A stretch of DNA of 64,000 bases from Diphasiastrum complanatum (GCA_029204225.1 CM055108.1:6077599-6141598), one strand, 5' to 3'; numbered from the stretch's first letter, positions 12,166 through 23,076 are shown. A program made the numbers and translations. The notes: generated by a model from the sequence alone, not told the origin.

Positions 12166-12437
12166 AGTGCTAGAACCATGGCTAGAAGTCCATTGAGATG
12201 GCTAGAAGCCAAATTTGAGAGAAACACTACAAGAGAGACCTTTTTGAGTTTCTAGGATCAAATCAAAACCAATTTATTGTGTATTTGTTTGTAGAATCCA
12301 TTGGTGAGATGGGAACAATTGGTGCTTTCCTTCTAGAATCTAGTGAAAGATTAAACTCTACAAACTATTCTGTTTGGAAGGTGAGGATGGAGTCACCACT
12401 AATGTTGTTCCAAGACCTCTATGAAAATATTCTCACA
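12166..12437 (+). pseudogene. Copia leader and Gag N-terminus fragment
   Basis: From 12309 a Gag start reads MGTIGAFLLESSERLNSTNY followed by SVWKVRMES, nearly the same as the minus-strand Gag start at 60716. It breaks off at about 12437. The next 18 bases (12438-12455) read in the other direction as VARGTR, the continuation of the protease-region frame found at 17750-18021. The older minus-strand Copia was therefore already truncated here before element A inserted. Confidence 0.7.
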
Positions 12438-12455
12438 TCTAGTCCCTCTTGCTAC

Positions 12456-13108
12456 TGTGAGAGATTTCAACTAGTTTAGTCTAGTTTAGTCACATTTTGT
12501 AAATTGTCAATAAGAGGCCAAAACTAATTTTAGACTTAGAGACAAACTTTTTGAAGTTATATTAGTTTAAAATACATTCAATAAACACTTTTGGAAAGTG
12601 TGGGAAAGTTGATAGTCGAGTTTGAGAGAGATTCAAATTTGAACTTTGGGTACATTGAATCTAGACCCAAAAATAGTAGGGTTTACATTTTGGAGGGAAA
12701 GCCAAGTGGCCAAATAGGGTTTGAAAACTCTATAAAAGGATGTAGCTCGTGGAGAGAAACATCTTCTCTCTTCTCTCTCTCATTTCATCATTATACATGG
12801 TTCTCTTTGGGTTCTACTACTCATTGGTGCACTATCTTGGTGTTATCTTGCAATTCTATGTGTAGAATGATCATTTATTGCTATTTTCGGTTCCACACGT
12901 GTGAAATACAGTAGGGTACTGTAATTGTATGGACAGCAAACATATTTTATGTTTTGGTTCATGTTTGATCAATATCTCTTAGAGTTTGCATCTCATTTTG
13001 TATGTAAATGCTGATTTTTCTACATTGGTAGGATTGTTGGTTTGCTCCTTATTGTAGCCAAAGATTTGGGACATGGATTGGATCTTGAATGATCTGAAAT
13101 CCTTCACA
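12456..13108 (+). repeat. Element A left LTR
   Basis: 653 bp, TG...CA. A TATA box (TATAAAAG) lies at 12731-12738, followed by a CT-rich stretch where transcription would start. It is 11 bp longer than the right LTR, mainly because of about 12 bases near 13005. It is transcribed rightwards into the gag frame. Confidence 0.93.
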
Positions 13109-13120
13109 TGGTATCAGAGC
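13109..13120 (+). promoter_or_regulatory. Primer-binding site, tRNA-iMet type
   Basis: TGGTATCAGAGC lies directly after the LTR end. It is complementary to the 3' end of initiator tRNA-Met, the usual primer of plant Copia elements. The 587-bp leader 13121-13707 carries no gene. Confidence 0.93.
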
Positions 13121-13707
13121 TCTTGTGTTTCAGGTTATGAAAGGATCAGCCATCTTTAGCAAGGATTTGGAGGAGTTACCAATGCTAGAGCATGCTAGAT
13201 TGATCTCTACTCAAAAATCAGCATTTTTGCATGTGTAGAATTGATCTTTTGTAGGTCAAAACTCAATATAGGGTTATATACTTGATCAATTCCGATTACA
13301 CTTGGTTTACTGGATTTAGATGATATTTGGTGCATTAGGAAGGTCTCATTGGAGTCTACAAGAAGATATGCCAAGTTTCTAGAAATTGCATGTAGAATTT
13401 GAGATATTCAATTTTTTGTTATTTTGTCAAAACCCTAATTTTGATTGGATCTCTAGTTTGTGAGGTTACTGAACTTTATTTGAGTGTGTTTCAATCTTAG
13501 GAAGTGGCAAGAATCATTAGATTGAGGATAGATCATAGGTTGATCAAGATTTCACTATTCTATGTGTTGATTTTCTAGCTAGAAGTGCTAGAAGAGATTT
13601 GAGAGGTCCCATATCTTTGTGATTTCTTCTTGAGTTCATTTTTTGACATTCAAGAGAGTGCTTTGTGCATTGGAACAGGTTGAAAGAGAATATCAGGTCA
13701 CTTCAAC

Positions 13708-15843
13708 ATGGCTACAAGTGGTGGATTTATGTTGGAGAGCAATGATAAGCTTACCTCAATCAACTATTCTACTTGGAAGGTGAGGATGGAGTCTTTATTG
13801 GAGATGAATGAGTTGATGGAGATTGTTGTAGGTTTGGAGGAGAGACCAGCAACTCAACAAGATCAAATGAGGTATGACAAGAGAGCAAAGAAAGCTCTAC
13901 ACATGATCAAGATGAATGTTACCAATGAACTTCTCAAGGAAGTTGGTAAGTGCACATCATCTTTGGAGGCTTGGGAAGCTTTGAAGAAGCTTTATGAATC
14001 CAAGTCTACATCAAGAGTGCTTACTTTTAGGAGGCAAATCTTTCAAAGTTCGCAAAAGAAGGAAGAGAGTACTCATGCTTTTGTTTTGAGGGTTAAGGCA
14101 TTCAATGATGAGTTAGCATGTATTGATGAAAGCATTAAGGAGGTAGAGCTTGTTCAAGTTATACTTAATGGCTTGTTGGATGATCATGCTAATCTTGTTC
14201 AAAGTTTTGCTATTCAAAAGACTTTGCCAAGTATTGTGGATTTGCAAGAGATCTTGGTGAATGAGGAGTATAGGCTTCAATCAAGAGGAGGTGGATCTAC
14301 ATCGACATCTCATTACGAAGAGGATGCTATGTTCATCAAAGGCAAGTTCAAGGGCAAAGGCAAAGGCAAGTGGTCTAAAGGGCAAGATCAAGGTGAGACT
14401 TCTTCTTTTGGAAAAAAGAAAGATAAGTCTAAGTTGAAATGCTTCTATTGTGGAATCAAAGGGCATTTTGCTAATGAATGTTTGAAGAAGCAAAGAGATG
14501 AAGGTAGCAAGCAAATCAACTTTACTACTAATGATGAGGATCTAGGTGGTGGTAATTCTCTTTTGATGTGTTCTTCAAGTCCAATATCAAGTGAAGGTGA
14601 CAAAGATTCATGGTGGATTGATAGTGGAGCTAGCTCACACATGACTAGTCACAAGGAGTTCTTTACTTCTTTGGTCACTTATGATGGAGCCAAGAAAGCA
14701 ATTCACATGGCCAATGGTGGTGAGTGTGTGATTGAAGGTATTGGTTCAATTTCTATTTGTCTATCTACTAATAGGAAAGCAAGACTTGATGGTGTTCTTT
14801 ACATTCCTTCACTTTCAAAGAATTTGCTAAGTGTTGGTCAAATGATAGAGAAAGGATACATGGTAAAGTTTGGTGGTGATGCTTGCTTCATTACAAAGGA
14901 CGAAATCTTGGTTGCTATGGGCAATAAACAAGGTAGACTTTTCAAGCTTGATGCTTTTGTTATGGCTAACAAAAAGGATGGAATGGAAAAGGAGATTGGT
15001 CTCAGCTTTCCAAAGTTTCCTTTTAGCATCAAAAAGATTGGTGGATCTTATGCAAAGTCTAACAAGCTTCCTTATGCTAGATCTAGGTCAAGATCTAATA
15101 TGCTTCTTGGAGATGTTCATCTTTGTGCTAACTTGGCTAGTCTTGAGGATAATGATGTTGTTTCAAAGGTTCTTCATGGCAAGTGCAAGCATGCAAAAGG
15201 TAAGGAAAGAGCTAACTTCATCAATGGAGGAGAAGGTTCTTCCTTGGAAAAGATTGTTGCTCATGATTTCTTTGATCATATGGAAAAGGATGTTGCTAGG
15301 TGCATGCATGAAGGAGGTGGTTCTTCTACATTCTTTTGTTATGATTCCAAGAAAGTCATTTTTCCAGCAAGTAGAGTTACATGTCTTCATAAAGAGAGTA
15401 GATCAAATGTTTCTATCAAGAGACTTGGTGAGGAAGATAGTCACAAGTCAAGAAGAAGAAAAGTATGTGAAGAGTTCAAAGTAGGATGTACTTTGAATGA
15501 TGTCATTGTGAATGATAGTGAGGAAGAATCATTATCATATCAGTCATTACCTAAAACATTGAGTAGAAGTTCTTGTTTGAAAAAAGAGAGTACTTCAATC
15601 ATTCTTATGTTGAAGGTACTAATCATTTTTTTCATGGCTTCTAATGTTTTTGAGGTTTCTACTTCTTATGATGCAATCATTAAGAGGGAGTCTCATGAAG
15701 GAAAGAGCAATGAAAGATTGGTTCTTGGGAAGATCCAAGGCATGGATCTCACATCTCTTCATCAACTCAAAAGATTCTATGATTGTGAATTGATCACTCA
15801 TGATCGAGATGGCAAAAGGTTGGTTGGAGAAGACTACATGTAG
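13708..15843 (+). CDS. Element A Gag-protease polyprotein, 711 aa
   Basis: The frame starts MATSGGFMLE, as Copia Gag does, with the Gag core (UBN2-like) over residues 15-190. A basic Lys/Gly linker precedes a zinc knuckle CFYCGIKGHFANEC (CX2CX4HX4C) at residues 245-258. An aspartic protease follows, with SWWIDSGASSHM and catalytic Asp at residue 305, and the LLSVGQM strand near residue 375. After about residue 420 the sequence is no longer clearly alignable to the Copia integrase. The end, GEDYM, matches the start of the RT box EDIYMEQP of element C, so the stop TAG at 15841 sits inside a former RT region. Gag would form particles and the protease would mature them. The start is the first ATG after the leader. 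Confidence 0.88.
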   Translation: MATSGGFMLESNDKLTSINYSTWKVRMESLLEMNELMEIVVGLEERPATQQDQMRYDKRAKKALHMIKMNVTNELLKEVGKCTSSLEAWEALKKLYESKSTSRVLTFRRQIFQSSQKKEESTHAFVLRVKAFNDELACIDESIKEVELVQVILNGLLDDHANLVQSFAIQKTLPSIVDLQEILVNEEYRLQSRGGGSTSTSHYEEDAMFIKGKFKGKGKGKWSKGQDQGETSSFGKKKDKSKLKCFYCGIKGHFANECLKKQRDEGSKQINFTTNDEDLGGGNSLLMCSSSPISSEGDKDSWWIDSGASSHMTSHKEFFTSLVTYDGAKKAIHMANGGECVIEGIGSISICLSTNRKARLDGVLYIPSLSKNLLSVGQMIEKGYMVKFGGDACFITKDEILVAMGNKQGRLFKLDAFVMANKKDGMEKEIGLSFPKFPFSIKKIGGSYAKSNKLPYARSRSRSNMLLGDVHLCANLASLEDNDVVSKVLHGKCKHAKGKERANFINGGEGSSLEKIVAHDFFDHMEKDVARCMHEGGGSSTFFCYDSKKVIFPASRVTCLHKESRSNVSIKRLGEEDSHKSRRRKVCEEFKVGCTLNDVIVNDSEEESLSYQSLPKTLSRSSCLKKESTSIILMLKVLIIFFMASNVFEVSTSYDAIIKRESHEGKSNERLVLGKIQGMDLTSLHQLKRFYDCELITHDRDGKRLVGEDYM

Positions 15844-17112
15844 CAAATCGAGAGGCAATTTTTTAAAGACAAGGGAGATCTCATTGGTGAGCTTATTGAG
15901 GTTTGTTATGGACTCAAGAAGGCTGGATTTATTAGGTTTGATACTCATCTTCACCTACTCTACTTCATGTTGGATGGAAAGTTTGGAATCTATCTTTTGA
16001 TTTATGATGGTGACATTGGTGACATTGTTTTCACTAACCTTTGTGGAAGATCGAGATCAAGCATTAATGAGATCTTGTTGGATCAAGATAATATGTTTGA
16101 GAGGGAGTATTTCCAAAGGTTCAGGTCTGAATATATTCATATCTTTGATGACCAAGAGAAAGGTAAGCAAGTGGAAGCGACTCATTTTGCCTTACTCACA
16201 TGTTTTGGAGAATTTTCTTGTGTAGATGATGCTATGCAAGTGGATATTGGTTCTCATGGTTTTCATACTGAAAAAGCAAGTAATGGATCTAGAAAAAAAA
16301 GTTTGTTCAATGACTTTGATGGTCAAGAGGAAGATCAAGAGGTTGGTCTCAAAGGGCTTCAACGACACAAAAGGAAAGGTGGCAATTTGGAGCTAGTCAA
16401 GAGCATCAAAGGAAGGTTATTTGGCAAATATGTTATGGATCTATTTTTGCAGCTTATTGAAGACTCAAGTAAGGTCAAAGGAGCAGCAAGGAAGTGTTGT
16501 TCAAGTTTACTTTACTTGTTCTATCTCATGTTTGAGCTATTTCATGTGGATGTGTGCAGATTGTCAAGATATGGACAAACTAGCTACATTGTCTTGTAAT
16601 ATCTTATTGTTGGAGTTGTACTAGCATTCTTGGATGGTTTTGCTGATGAAAATGAAGCTATTGGAGGTTCATTATGTCACTCATTCATGGCCAAGTCATC
16701 AAGTGTTGATGATATCTTGTGGCAAGATGGAGATGGAGGCTCATTCATGGAGTTTTATGGTGAAGACATATCAAGAAAGGACAAAGTTGGAGGAGACAAG
16801 CAAGCAAATGGTCATCACTCACATTTATTGTTTGGTTGCTATAATTTTCCAGAGAGTTCAAAGTTTGAAACATGGAGGAATCATTTCATTCACATTCTAA
16901 TTGGTTCTTCATGTTCTAGTTTTATCTGGATGTGTAAAATTGATGTAAGAAATAGTGAAGCATCCAATTTGGACACTATTCTCTATATCAATTATGAAAG
17001 ATACTTTAAAACCTTAGAAAAAAGATCTATACTTAGGATGGAGATCATTCTAAAGTTGGATCAAAGTTCTATTGTCAAAACTATGCCAAAACTAGTTGAA
17101 GAGGGAGTGTGA
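15844..17112 (+). pseudogene. Element A eroded Pol remainder, same frame with two stops
   Basis: The frame of the 711-residue ORF continues past the TAG at 15841-15843 to the TGA at 17110-17112, where the right LTR begins. It is broken only by a TAA at 16597-16599. The pieces are about 250 and 170 codons. Weak similarity to Copia RT is visible: VCYGLKKAGF near 15900 matches the YGLKQA box, and LLIYDGDIGDIVF near 15990 matches the catalytic LLIYVDDIIIS, with YVDD changed to YDGD. GGDKQA near 16790 may be the RNase H AGDKRD box. Catalytic residues are lost. Apart from these boxes I do not recognise the protein. Confidence 0.55.
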
Positions 17113-17749
17113 GAGATTTCAACTAGTTTAGTCTAGTTTAGTCACATTTTGGTAAATTGTCAATAAGAGGCCAAAACTAATTTTAGACTTAGAGACAAAC
17201 TTTTTGAAGTTATATTAGTTTGAAATACATTCAATAAACACCTTTGGAAAGTGTGGGAAAGTTGATAGTCGAGTTTGAGAGAGATTCAAATTTGAACTTT
17301 GGGTACATTGAATCTAGACCCAAAAATAGTAGGGTTTACATTTTGGAGGGAAAGCCAAGTGGCCAAATAGGGTTTGGAAACTCTATAAAAGGATGTAACT
17401 CGTGGAGAGACACATCTTCTCTCTTCTCTCTCTCATTTCATCATTATACATGGTTCTCTTTGGGTTCTACTACTCATTGGTGCACTATCTTGGTGTTATC
17501 TTGCAATTCTATGTGTAGAATGATCATTTATTGCTATTTTCGGTTCCACACGTGTGAAATACAGTAGGGTACTGTAATTGTATGGACAACAAACATATTT
17601 TATGTTTTGGTTCATGTTTGATCAATATCTCTTAGAGTTTGCATCTCATTTTGTATTTTTCTACATTGGCAGGATTGTTGGTTTGCTCCTTATTGTAACC
17701 AAAGATTTGGGACATGGACTGGATCTTGAATGATCTGAAATCCTTCACA
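17108..17749 (+). repeat. Element A right LTR
   Basis: 642 bp, TG...CA, with the same TATA box at about 17384-17391. The stop codon of the interior frame overlaps its first bases. It is followed by the target duplication GCTAC at 17750-17754. Confidence 0.93.
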
Positions 17750-18680
17750 GCTACCACATCACCATCCCTCTTAACCAAGCAAGCATCTTTTCCAAAATCA
17801 ACTTGGAAACCATCATCCAACATCTTGCCAACACTAATGAAATTCGTAGTGAGATTAGGCACAAAAAGTACATATTTAGAAATCATAGTGGATTCAACAC
17901 CAATTGGTACACTACCAATTACTTCTATCTTGCGTTCACCATTTATAGGAAAGAAGATAAACTTTCTAGAACCATTGTAAGGTGCAAGATGAGTGAAAGA
18001 TTTTATGAAAACTAGATCCACTATCTATCCACCATGCATTTCTATCTTCAAGACTAGAAGAAGAGTACATAGACATCATGAAAGATCTTATTCATAACTC
18101 CCTTCTATCTCACCTTCACTCTCCTTAGTAAGATTGGCTTGCTTGAGGAACTCTTTCTTCTTGAGACAATTAGAAGCAAAATGCTCCTTCTCACGACAAA
18201 AGAAGTTGGATTTGCAACTTGTCGATGTTTGTGATGAATCCTCATCACTCTTCTCATTTGACTTGTCCTTCTTGAAATGTTGGTAATTTTATTTTTCCCT
18301 TCCTCTTGGCTTGTCCTCTGTGAAGTATGCTTTCATCTCTCTCTCATCCTTCAAGGAAAGTTGATTGATCCTCAATAGCTTGTTCTTTGGTCTACACTCC
18401 TCGAAAATGAGAACTCCTTGTAGTGCCTCCAAGCTTGTAAGATCCTCCTTGATTGCATAAGATTGGACAAGGTTGTCAAATTCTTCCTTCATCCCATAGA
18501 ATCATTTGTACTAGCTCTCCTGGGTTGAGATGGTCTCTTATGTAAGCAAGCTCTCTATGAACATCTTTCACTCTCAAAACATAATCTGAAGCACTCTCAT
18601 CATTCCTTTGGAAGCTTTGAATGATTTTATTCCTTGGGGTGAGACATAAATTTTTACAACTTACAAAAGAAACCATAGCT
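17750..18680 (-). pseudogene. Older Copia Gag-protease, insertion site of element A
   Basis: Read leftwards from 18676, the order is Gag (IIQSFQRNDESASDYVLRVK, then SYAIKEDLTSLEALQG), a damaged zinc knuckle near 18160-18200 in which the first Cys is Asn (NFFCREKEHFASNC), then protease with WWIDSGSS near 18020-18040 and the NFISVGKM strand near 17830. The frame runs into element A at 17750 and reappears for six codons at 12438-12455. Frameshifts separate Gag parts at about 18480. Its 5' end is lost near 18680. Confidence 0.85.
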
Positions 18681-18849
18681 ACCAGTTTTTGGCTAGTGTG
18701 TGGTGTCTATATATTGGTTTACCTTGGACCTTCTGGATGGAAACATGGGATGCTCACCCAACTAATCGAGGAGACTTATCTTAGCAAGTTTGATGCATCA
18801 AAGTTTCTTCTTAACCTTATTAATAATCCGCAAAGAAGATAATAAAAAT

Positions 18850-19682
18850 TCGATAGTAGTTCGCATGACCCATAAACACATAAACTCCTCGAATTGTTGC
18901 TGGCGGTGGCAATTCCACAATAACTTTGATCTTAGAATAATCGGTGGCAATACCATGTCTTGATATCACATGTCCAAGCACAACTCTGTGCGAAATCCAT
19001 ATCTGACGTTTTTCTGGATTTAGAGAAATCTGATATTTGCGTCATCTTTCAAATACTTTCTCCAATCGATCCAGGTGGCCTGTATCTGTACTATGAACTC
19101 CAAGTCGTCCAAGTAAATTTTAAGGAATTTTTGTAGATAATCTTTAAAGGCAAATTGCATTACTCTTTGGAATGAACTTGGTGCATTACAGAGTCTAAAC
19201 AACATTACTTTGTAAGCATAGGTGCCCCATTCTGTTGCAAAAGCAGTTTTGTGGCGATCAGCAGGTGCAATCTTAACCTGGTTGTAACCACTAAATCCAT
19301 CCAGGAAACTACAAGCTTTCACTCCAGCAAGGCGATCCAAAATGCTTTCAGTAAAAGGTAACGGAAAGTGTTCCTTCCGTGTCACTTTATTCAATGCTTT
19401 GAGATTCACACGGATTCGCAATTTTTTATTGTTCTTAGAAACAATGACAATCGGTGAAATCCATTTGGTATGCTCGATCTCATAAATGAAATTGGCATCA
19501 AGCAATCTCTGAAGTTCTTTCTTTATTAGATCTGCCACATTAAGATTACAGCGATAGAACTTTGTAATCTTTGATACTACATCAGGTACTAAAGGTATGG
19601 TATGTTCAATCACTGATGTCAAAATACCCTTCAAATCTTGATAAGTCCATGTAAAGCAATCTTGATACTTAATAAGTAACAA
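18850..19682 (-). pseudogene. Gypsy element 1 reverse transcriptase
   Basis: The frame contains the Gypsy RT boxes in order: LLDANFIYEIEHTKWISPIV, RVNLKALNKVTRKEHFPLPF, the FLDGFSGYNQV box (first catalytic Asp), FATEWGTYAYKVMLF and the catalytic IYLDDLEF near residues 190-197. At about 19045 the frame shifts. The later part (NPEKRQIW, VLGHVISRHG and GHANYY) is readable in another frame down to 18850. Usual Gypsy RT has FxLCNAPS, here RLCNAPSSFQ. It is dead through frameshift and loss of the rest of pol. Confidence 0.9.
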
Positions 19683-19805
19683 ACGGAGTGCTTGATACTA
19701 TTCAGGAGTAAGTTGTGATCCCACTTGTACAATCTTTTCCGGTTCTCCTGGTTCGGCAAGATTCATTGGCTGCATCCTAACTGGGCCATCATGAACCTCT
19801 TTAGA

Positions 19806-20627
19806 TTATGGCATGTGTTCTTCAGGTTCACGATGTGCTTTAGGTAACATGATAACCACATCATCCAATGTATAACGTTTAAAATGCTCTGGCATATCAT
19901 GCTGGACTACATTTGCTTGTTCTTTTTTGAAAGGATTTGTCTTGGATCTTCGTTTAGCCTTCTTAATAGGAATTGAACGTGGAGGTGATGACTTTCGGGA
20001 TGATAAATATTTTTTCATAGGTGAAGACTTCCTAGATGATGATGTCTTGCTGGAAATCTGACTTGAAGAATCATTCTTGACTTTTCCTTTGCCTTTATCC
20101 AATAGAGGTGGCACTTTTTTTGAATCGATCTTTTGAGGGGGATTTTCCCATTTCAGGACCGTATTATAATGTTGCTTAGCTTGTTTCTTTGTTATCGAAC
20201 CTGTGATCCTGTCTCCCTTCAATATAACTGGTTTGGGCGATTGGATTGTTGGTTCATCAGGAACATTACGCACTCCAAATCTGGTCAGATCCATATGATG
20301 TAGAATCTGTTCATCCGTAAGTTCTGCATTGCCATCACAAGTTAAGGCATGGCTCACTAGTATGAGATCATCCTCAATTGGATCTGGTATGGGTCCTGTT
20401 GATATCCAGGCTACATTCAGCACATTTAGTGAAAACATGATTGGCGTATCCAAAGTTCGATCTAATAAGAAAATCTCGCTCATCTCTGATTGAATATCTT
20501 GTTGAAACATATATCCTGCTGTACAATCAATTGTTGCAAGAGCTTCGTTCCAATTGACAGTATCCGTTTGAGAATCGTAGTGAACTCCCAATTTTTTTTC
20601 TGGATCGTCATCCGCTTTTTGAACCAC
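19806..20627 (-). pseudogene. Gypsy element 1 linker between protease and RT
   Basis: A 273-codon open stretch. Its N-terminal half has ISTGPIPDPIEDDLILVSHA and the helix YNTVLKWENPP. Its C-terminal half is a basic, Ser-rich repeat (SSRKSSP motifs) followed by KAKRRSKTNPF, then HFKRYTLDDVVIMLPKAHR. The same protein, interrupted, is found at 52165-52923. I know no domain for it. Its place between protease and RT is typical of the long spacer in some plant Gypsy polyproteins. Confidence 0.65.
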
Positions 20628-20639
20628 TAGCTTGATAGT

Positions 20640-21250
20640 CCAAGTCGTAGGATCAACTTTAACTGCAGGTTCACGATTTTCAAAAGTGTTTTTTCCGGTA
20701 CCCCAATTATGAATTACTTGCGCAACTCGTGACCACGGACGTCCTAATAGAACTCGGTAGAATTTGGTGCTTCTGGTAAGTCCATCACGATGAAAGTAAT
20801 GATGAACTATACTCCTGCAATCCTGACAGGTATATCTTCCACCATTCCTCGTGGACGAACTGTCATTTGATCAGCTAGCTTAATAGAAAAAGTAGTAGGC
20901 TTAATCTTTGTAAGGCCCATCTTGTACATAGCTTTGTAGAAATCAGGTCAACTCCTGAATCACCATCTATCATGGCTACTTCTTTAGAAAATTGTCTATG
21001 TTGTATCGGCAAAGTGATATTCTTTGTTCACTTTCCCAAACGGCTCCAACATGGAGTACATCGTTAGATTCTTCAAATCCAGCACAAAAAAGCGGCTCCC
21101 GATCGACTTTTGGTTCTTCTTGAGCTAACTTTTGCGCTAAAACTTCTTTTGCTTTTGGCACCAACTTTAGGAACTCTCCCAATGAAATATTGATCTTACT
21201 AGACAAAATGTTCATGAGTAATTCTGTATGCGGTGCTTCCGGGTCAGTCA
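20640..21250 (-). pseudogene. Gypsy element 1 protease region
   Basis: The frame 21251-20976 has LLMNILSSKINISLGEFLKL, a usual leader to the Gypsy protease, and ends at a stop. A neighbouring frame near 20975-20955 reads MIDGDSGVDLIS, resembling the protease active site (D-S-G). The part near 20870-20800 carries RPRGMVEDIP. Frameshifts break it. It would cleave the polyprotein in an active copy. Confidence 0.6.
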
Positions 21251-21426
21251 TCTTGAAGGGTTCTTCGTGATGATGTTATTGATCATTCATATCCGTACAT
21301 AAATTTCTTGGAGGCTGCAATGGTGAAGACCGAACTTCAGTTGTTACTTTAGCAGCTTCAAGTTCCTCTTCTTCTTGCAGATGTTTAATCCACTGTCTCA
21401 TATCCTAATATCTTCGTTTTTCTGTA

Positions 21427-22926
21427 TTAAGATTTGGATAGACTCCCGATGTTGTATGGTATAGAATCAGCAGGTATTGGATCCACTACTGGTTCTTTTT
21501 GCTTTTGTGCTCCCGTGACCACCATCAAGGGTGCACTTGGTTTATTTTGAGCTATTGATCCTTGCTTGATGGTTATCAGATTTACAGGTGTTGTAGCTAG
21601 TGGTGGCTTCGGTCTTGCTGGACAGTCTTTATAGCAATGCCCACAATCACGACAAAATGGTACAGATTTTTCTTTATTTGGACATTCTGCAACTCTGTGA
21701 TTTTCTCCACATGCAAAGCATCCAAGTGGTGCTCTGGTCCAATTTATCGAGGCTTGTTGTTGAGCGGCAGCATAAATGGCATACTGTTCTGAAGATCCAC
21801 CTTCCTGATCATTACCATAGCTCCATTGCTCAGCACTTCCGTAAGGTTCTGGTTCCATCAAATTGGTAGGAGGAGCGGAGTGTTTTGGTGGGGCATGCAA
21901 AGCTAGACGTTCCAGGTATCCAAGAGTAGATTGTCGCAGTCTTGCTGCTGGATTTCCTCCATATTGTGGATCTCGATATCCCATCTGGGCATACCGTTGA
22001 TAAATTATTCGAGGGTTGAAGTTGCAAAAAGCAGTCTCATGGTCAAGTGAATTACACAGATGGCAAACACTGATTTCCATTCGTTTTTTCAATTGAGGAC
22101 ACTCGTTCACTGTGTGATTTCCTGTACAAATAGAACACCAGATATTTTCCCTGGTAGGAAAAGTCTTTGCAAACTTCTCAAGTTCCTTGTTTGCTTCTCC
22201 GTGAAAATTTTCCAATGCTTTGATCTTCTCATCAAATTGCAACTGCTGGGTCTTCCCAAGTTTCTCGAACTCATTGAGCATCATTTTTGCAGTAGCATTG
22301 GCATTCGTTGATGCAATAGTGGTGGATGTCGTAGTAGTCTGCCCTGCTATATAAGGCAACATACTGACATTCGGCTCATCATCTGAATCTTCATCCTCCT
22401 CCCGAATTGCATCGTCCATAGCATTTTGCAAAAGTGCGTACTCATTATGGCGTTTCAGCTCACTTCTTATCCATTTAGGTAGACCTGACAAAAACCACAT
22501 AATCATGGCATTTTCATTAATCAGCTCAGGTTCACATTCAGATCTAAAATGTTTCACCCTTTCGATGTAATCTCAAACCATTTCCCTCTTTCCCATTTTA
22601 ATTCTACTTAAAAGTAGGAAAGGGTCTTCCATAAACTTCCGCGGTTTGAACCGTGTGATAAGGGCTCGTTTAACAATCTCCCAATCTGTATGCTCAATTT
22701 CATCTTGGTTATAGTACCAATCTTGTGTTGTACCTGTTAAGGCCATAGGAAATAGCTTAAGTTTATCTTGAGGATAAATCTCACCATAGACCTCACAGGA
22801 GTCAGCATAGATCTGAAGAAATCTAACTGGATCTGTTAATCCATTATACTTGGGTAGATCCAATCGGGGTGCTCTTCTAACAATAATTGGATTGACCTCC
22901 TGTGGAGCAGCTCCAGAGGCAGCCAT
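21427..22926 (-). pseudogene. Gypsy element 1 Gag with several zinc knuckles, one stop
   Basis: The frame begins MAASGAAPQEVNP at 22926 and is open to 21427 except for one in-frame TGA at 22570-22572, probably from CGA. The capsid part contains DPVRFLQIYADSCEVYGEIY, LTGTTQDWYYN and ITRFKPRKF, the plant retrotransposon Gag domain. Unusually there are three or four zinc knuckles: CSICTGNHTVNEC and CFACGENHRVAEC (CX2CX3HX4C), CHLCNSLDHETAFC (CX2CX4HX4C), and a damaged CRDCGHCYKDC. About 500 residues in all. The start is the first ATG before the Gag core. Confidence 0.88.
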
Positions 22927-23076
22927 TTTTACAAATTTAGATCAAATCGATAATGAGATTGGATATAGATTTTTCCAAAAAAAACTATCTCAGATTATAT
23001 CTGCTAGCTCTATTCCACTTTTCAAGAATCTGATTCTATATGATGAAAAACTTTCCGAAATTCGATCAATTGACAT

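Larger units (their letters stand above)
12456..17749 (+). mobile_element. Element A: complete young non-autonomous Copia-type LTR retrotransposon
   Basis: The two LTRs (12456-13108 and 17108-17749) both start TGTGAG and end TTCACA. The 5-bp target duplication GCTAC flanks the element at 12451-12455 and 17750-17754. A 12-base tRNA-iMet primer site follows the left LTR, and a purine run GAAGAGGGAG precedes the right one. By eye I count about nine substitutions plus one 1-base and one roughly 12-base indel between the LTRs, about 1.4% divergence, so insertion was recent. The interior has intact Gag and protease, but no integrase, RT or RNase H with usable catalytic motifs. It must have been copied by enzymes from another element. 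Confidence 0.93.
18828..22926 (-). mobile_element. Gypsy element 1: Gag, protease, linker, RT
   Basis: A minus-strand Gypsy-type element reads in the order Gag (22926-21427), protease (about 21250-20640), a long basic Ser/Lys linker (20627-19806) and RT (19682-18828). RNase H, integrase and LTRs are missing. The left end breaks off just after the RT GHANYY motif at about 18830. A related copy with integrase lies at 49467-58146. Single stops and small frameshifts show it is inactive but not very old. Confidence 0.88.

Noticed and set aside
12591-12914. 107-codon frame present twice (12591-12914 and 17244-17567)
   Set aside because: It lies in the two LTRs of element A and is duplicated only because LTRs are. 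It spans the TATA box and CT-rich start, so it is unlikely to be a gene.
14870-15484. 204-codon Leu-rich + frame inside element A
   Set aside because: It is the shifted shadow of the main Gag-protease frame and its hydrophobic make-up is what such a shift produces.
17690-17760. tRNA gene suggested by primer-site-like and hairpin words near LTR ends
   Set aside because: Only the 3'-complement words of primer sites are present; no cloverleaf arms could be folded. No tRNA or rRNA gene was recognised anywhere in the window.
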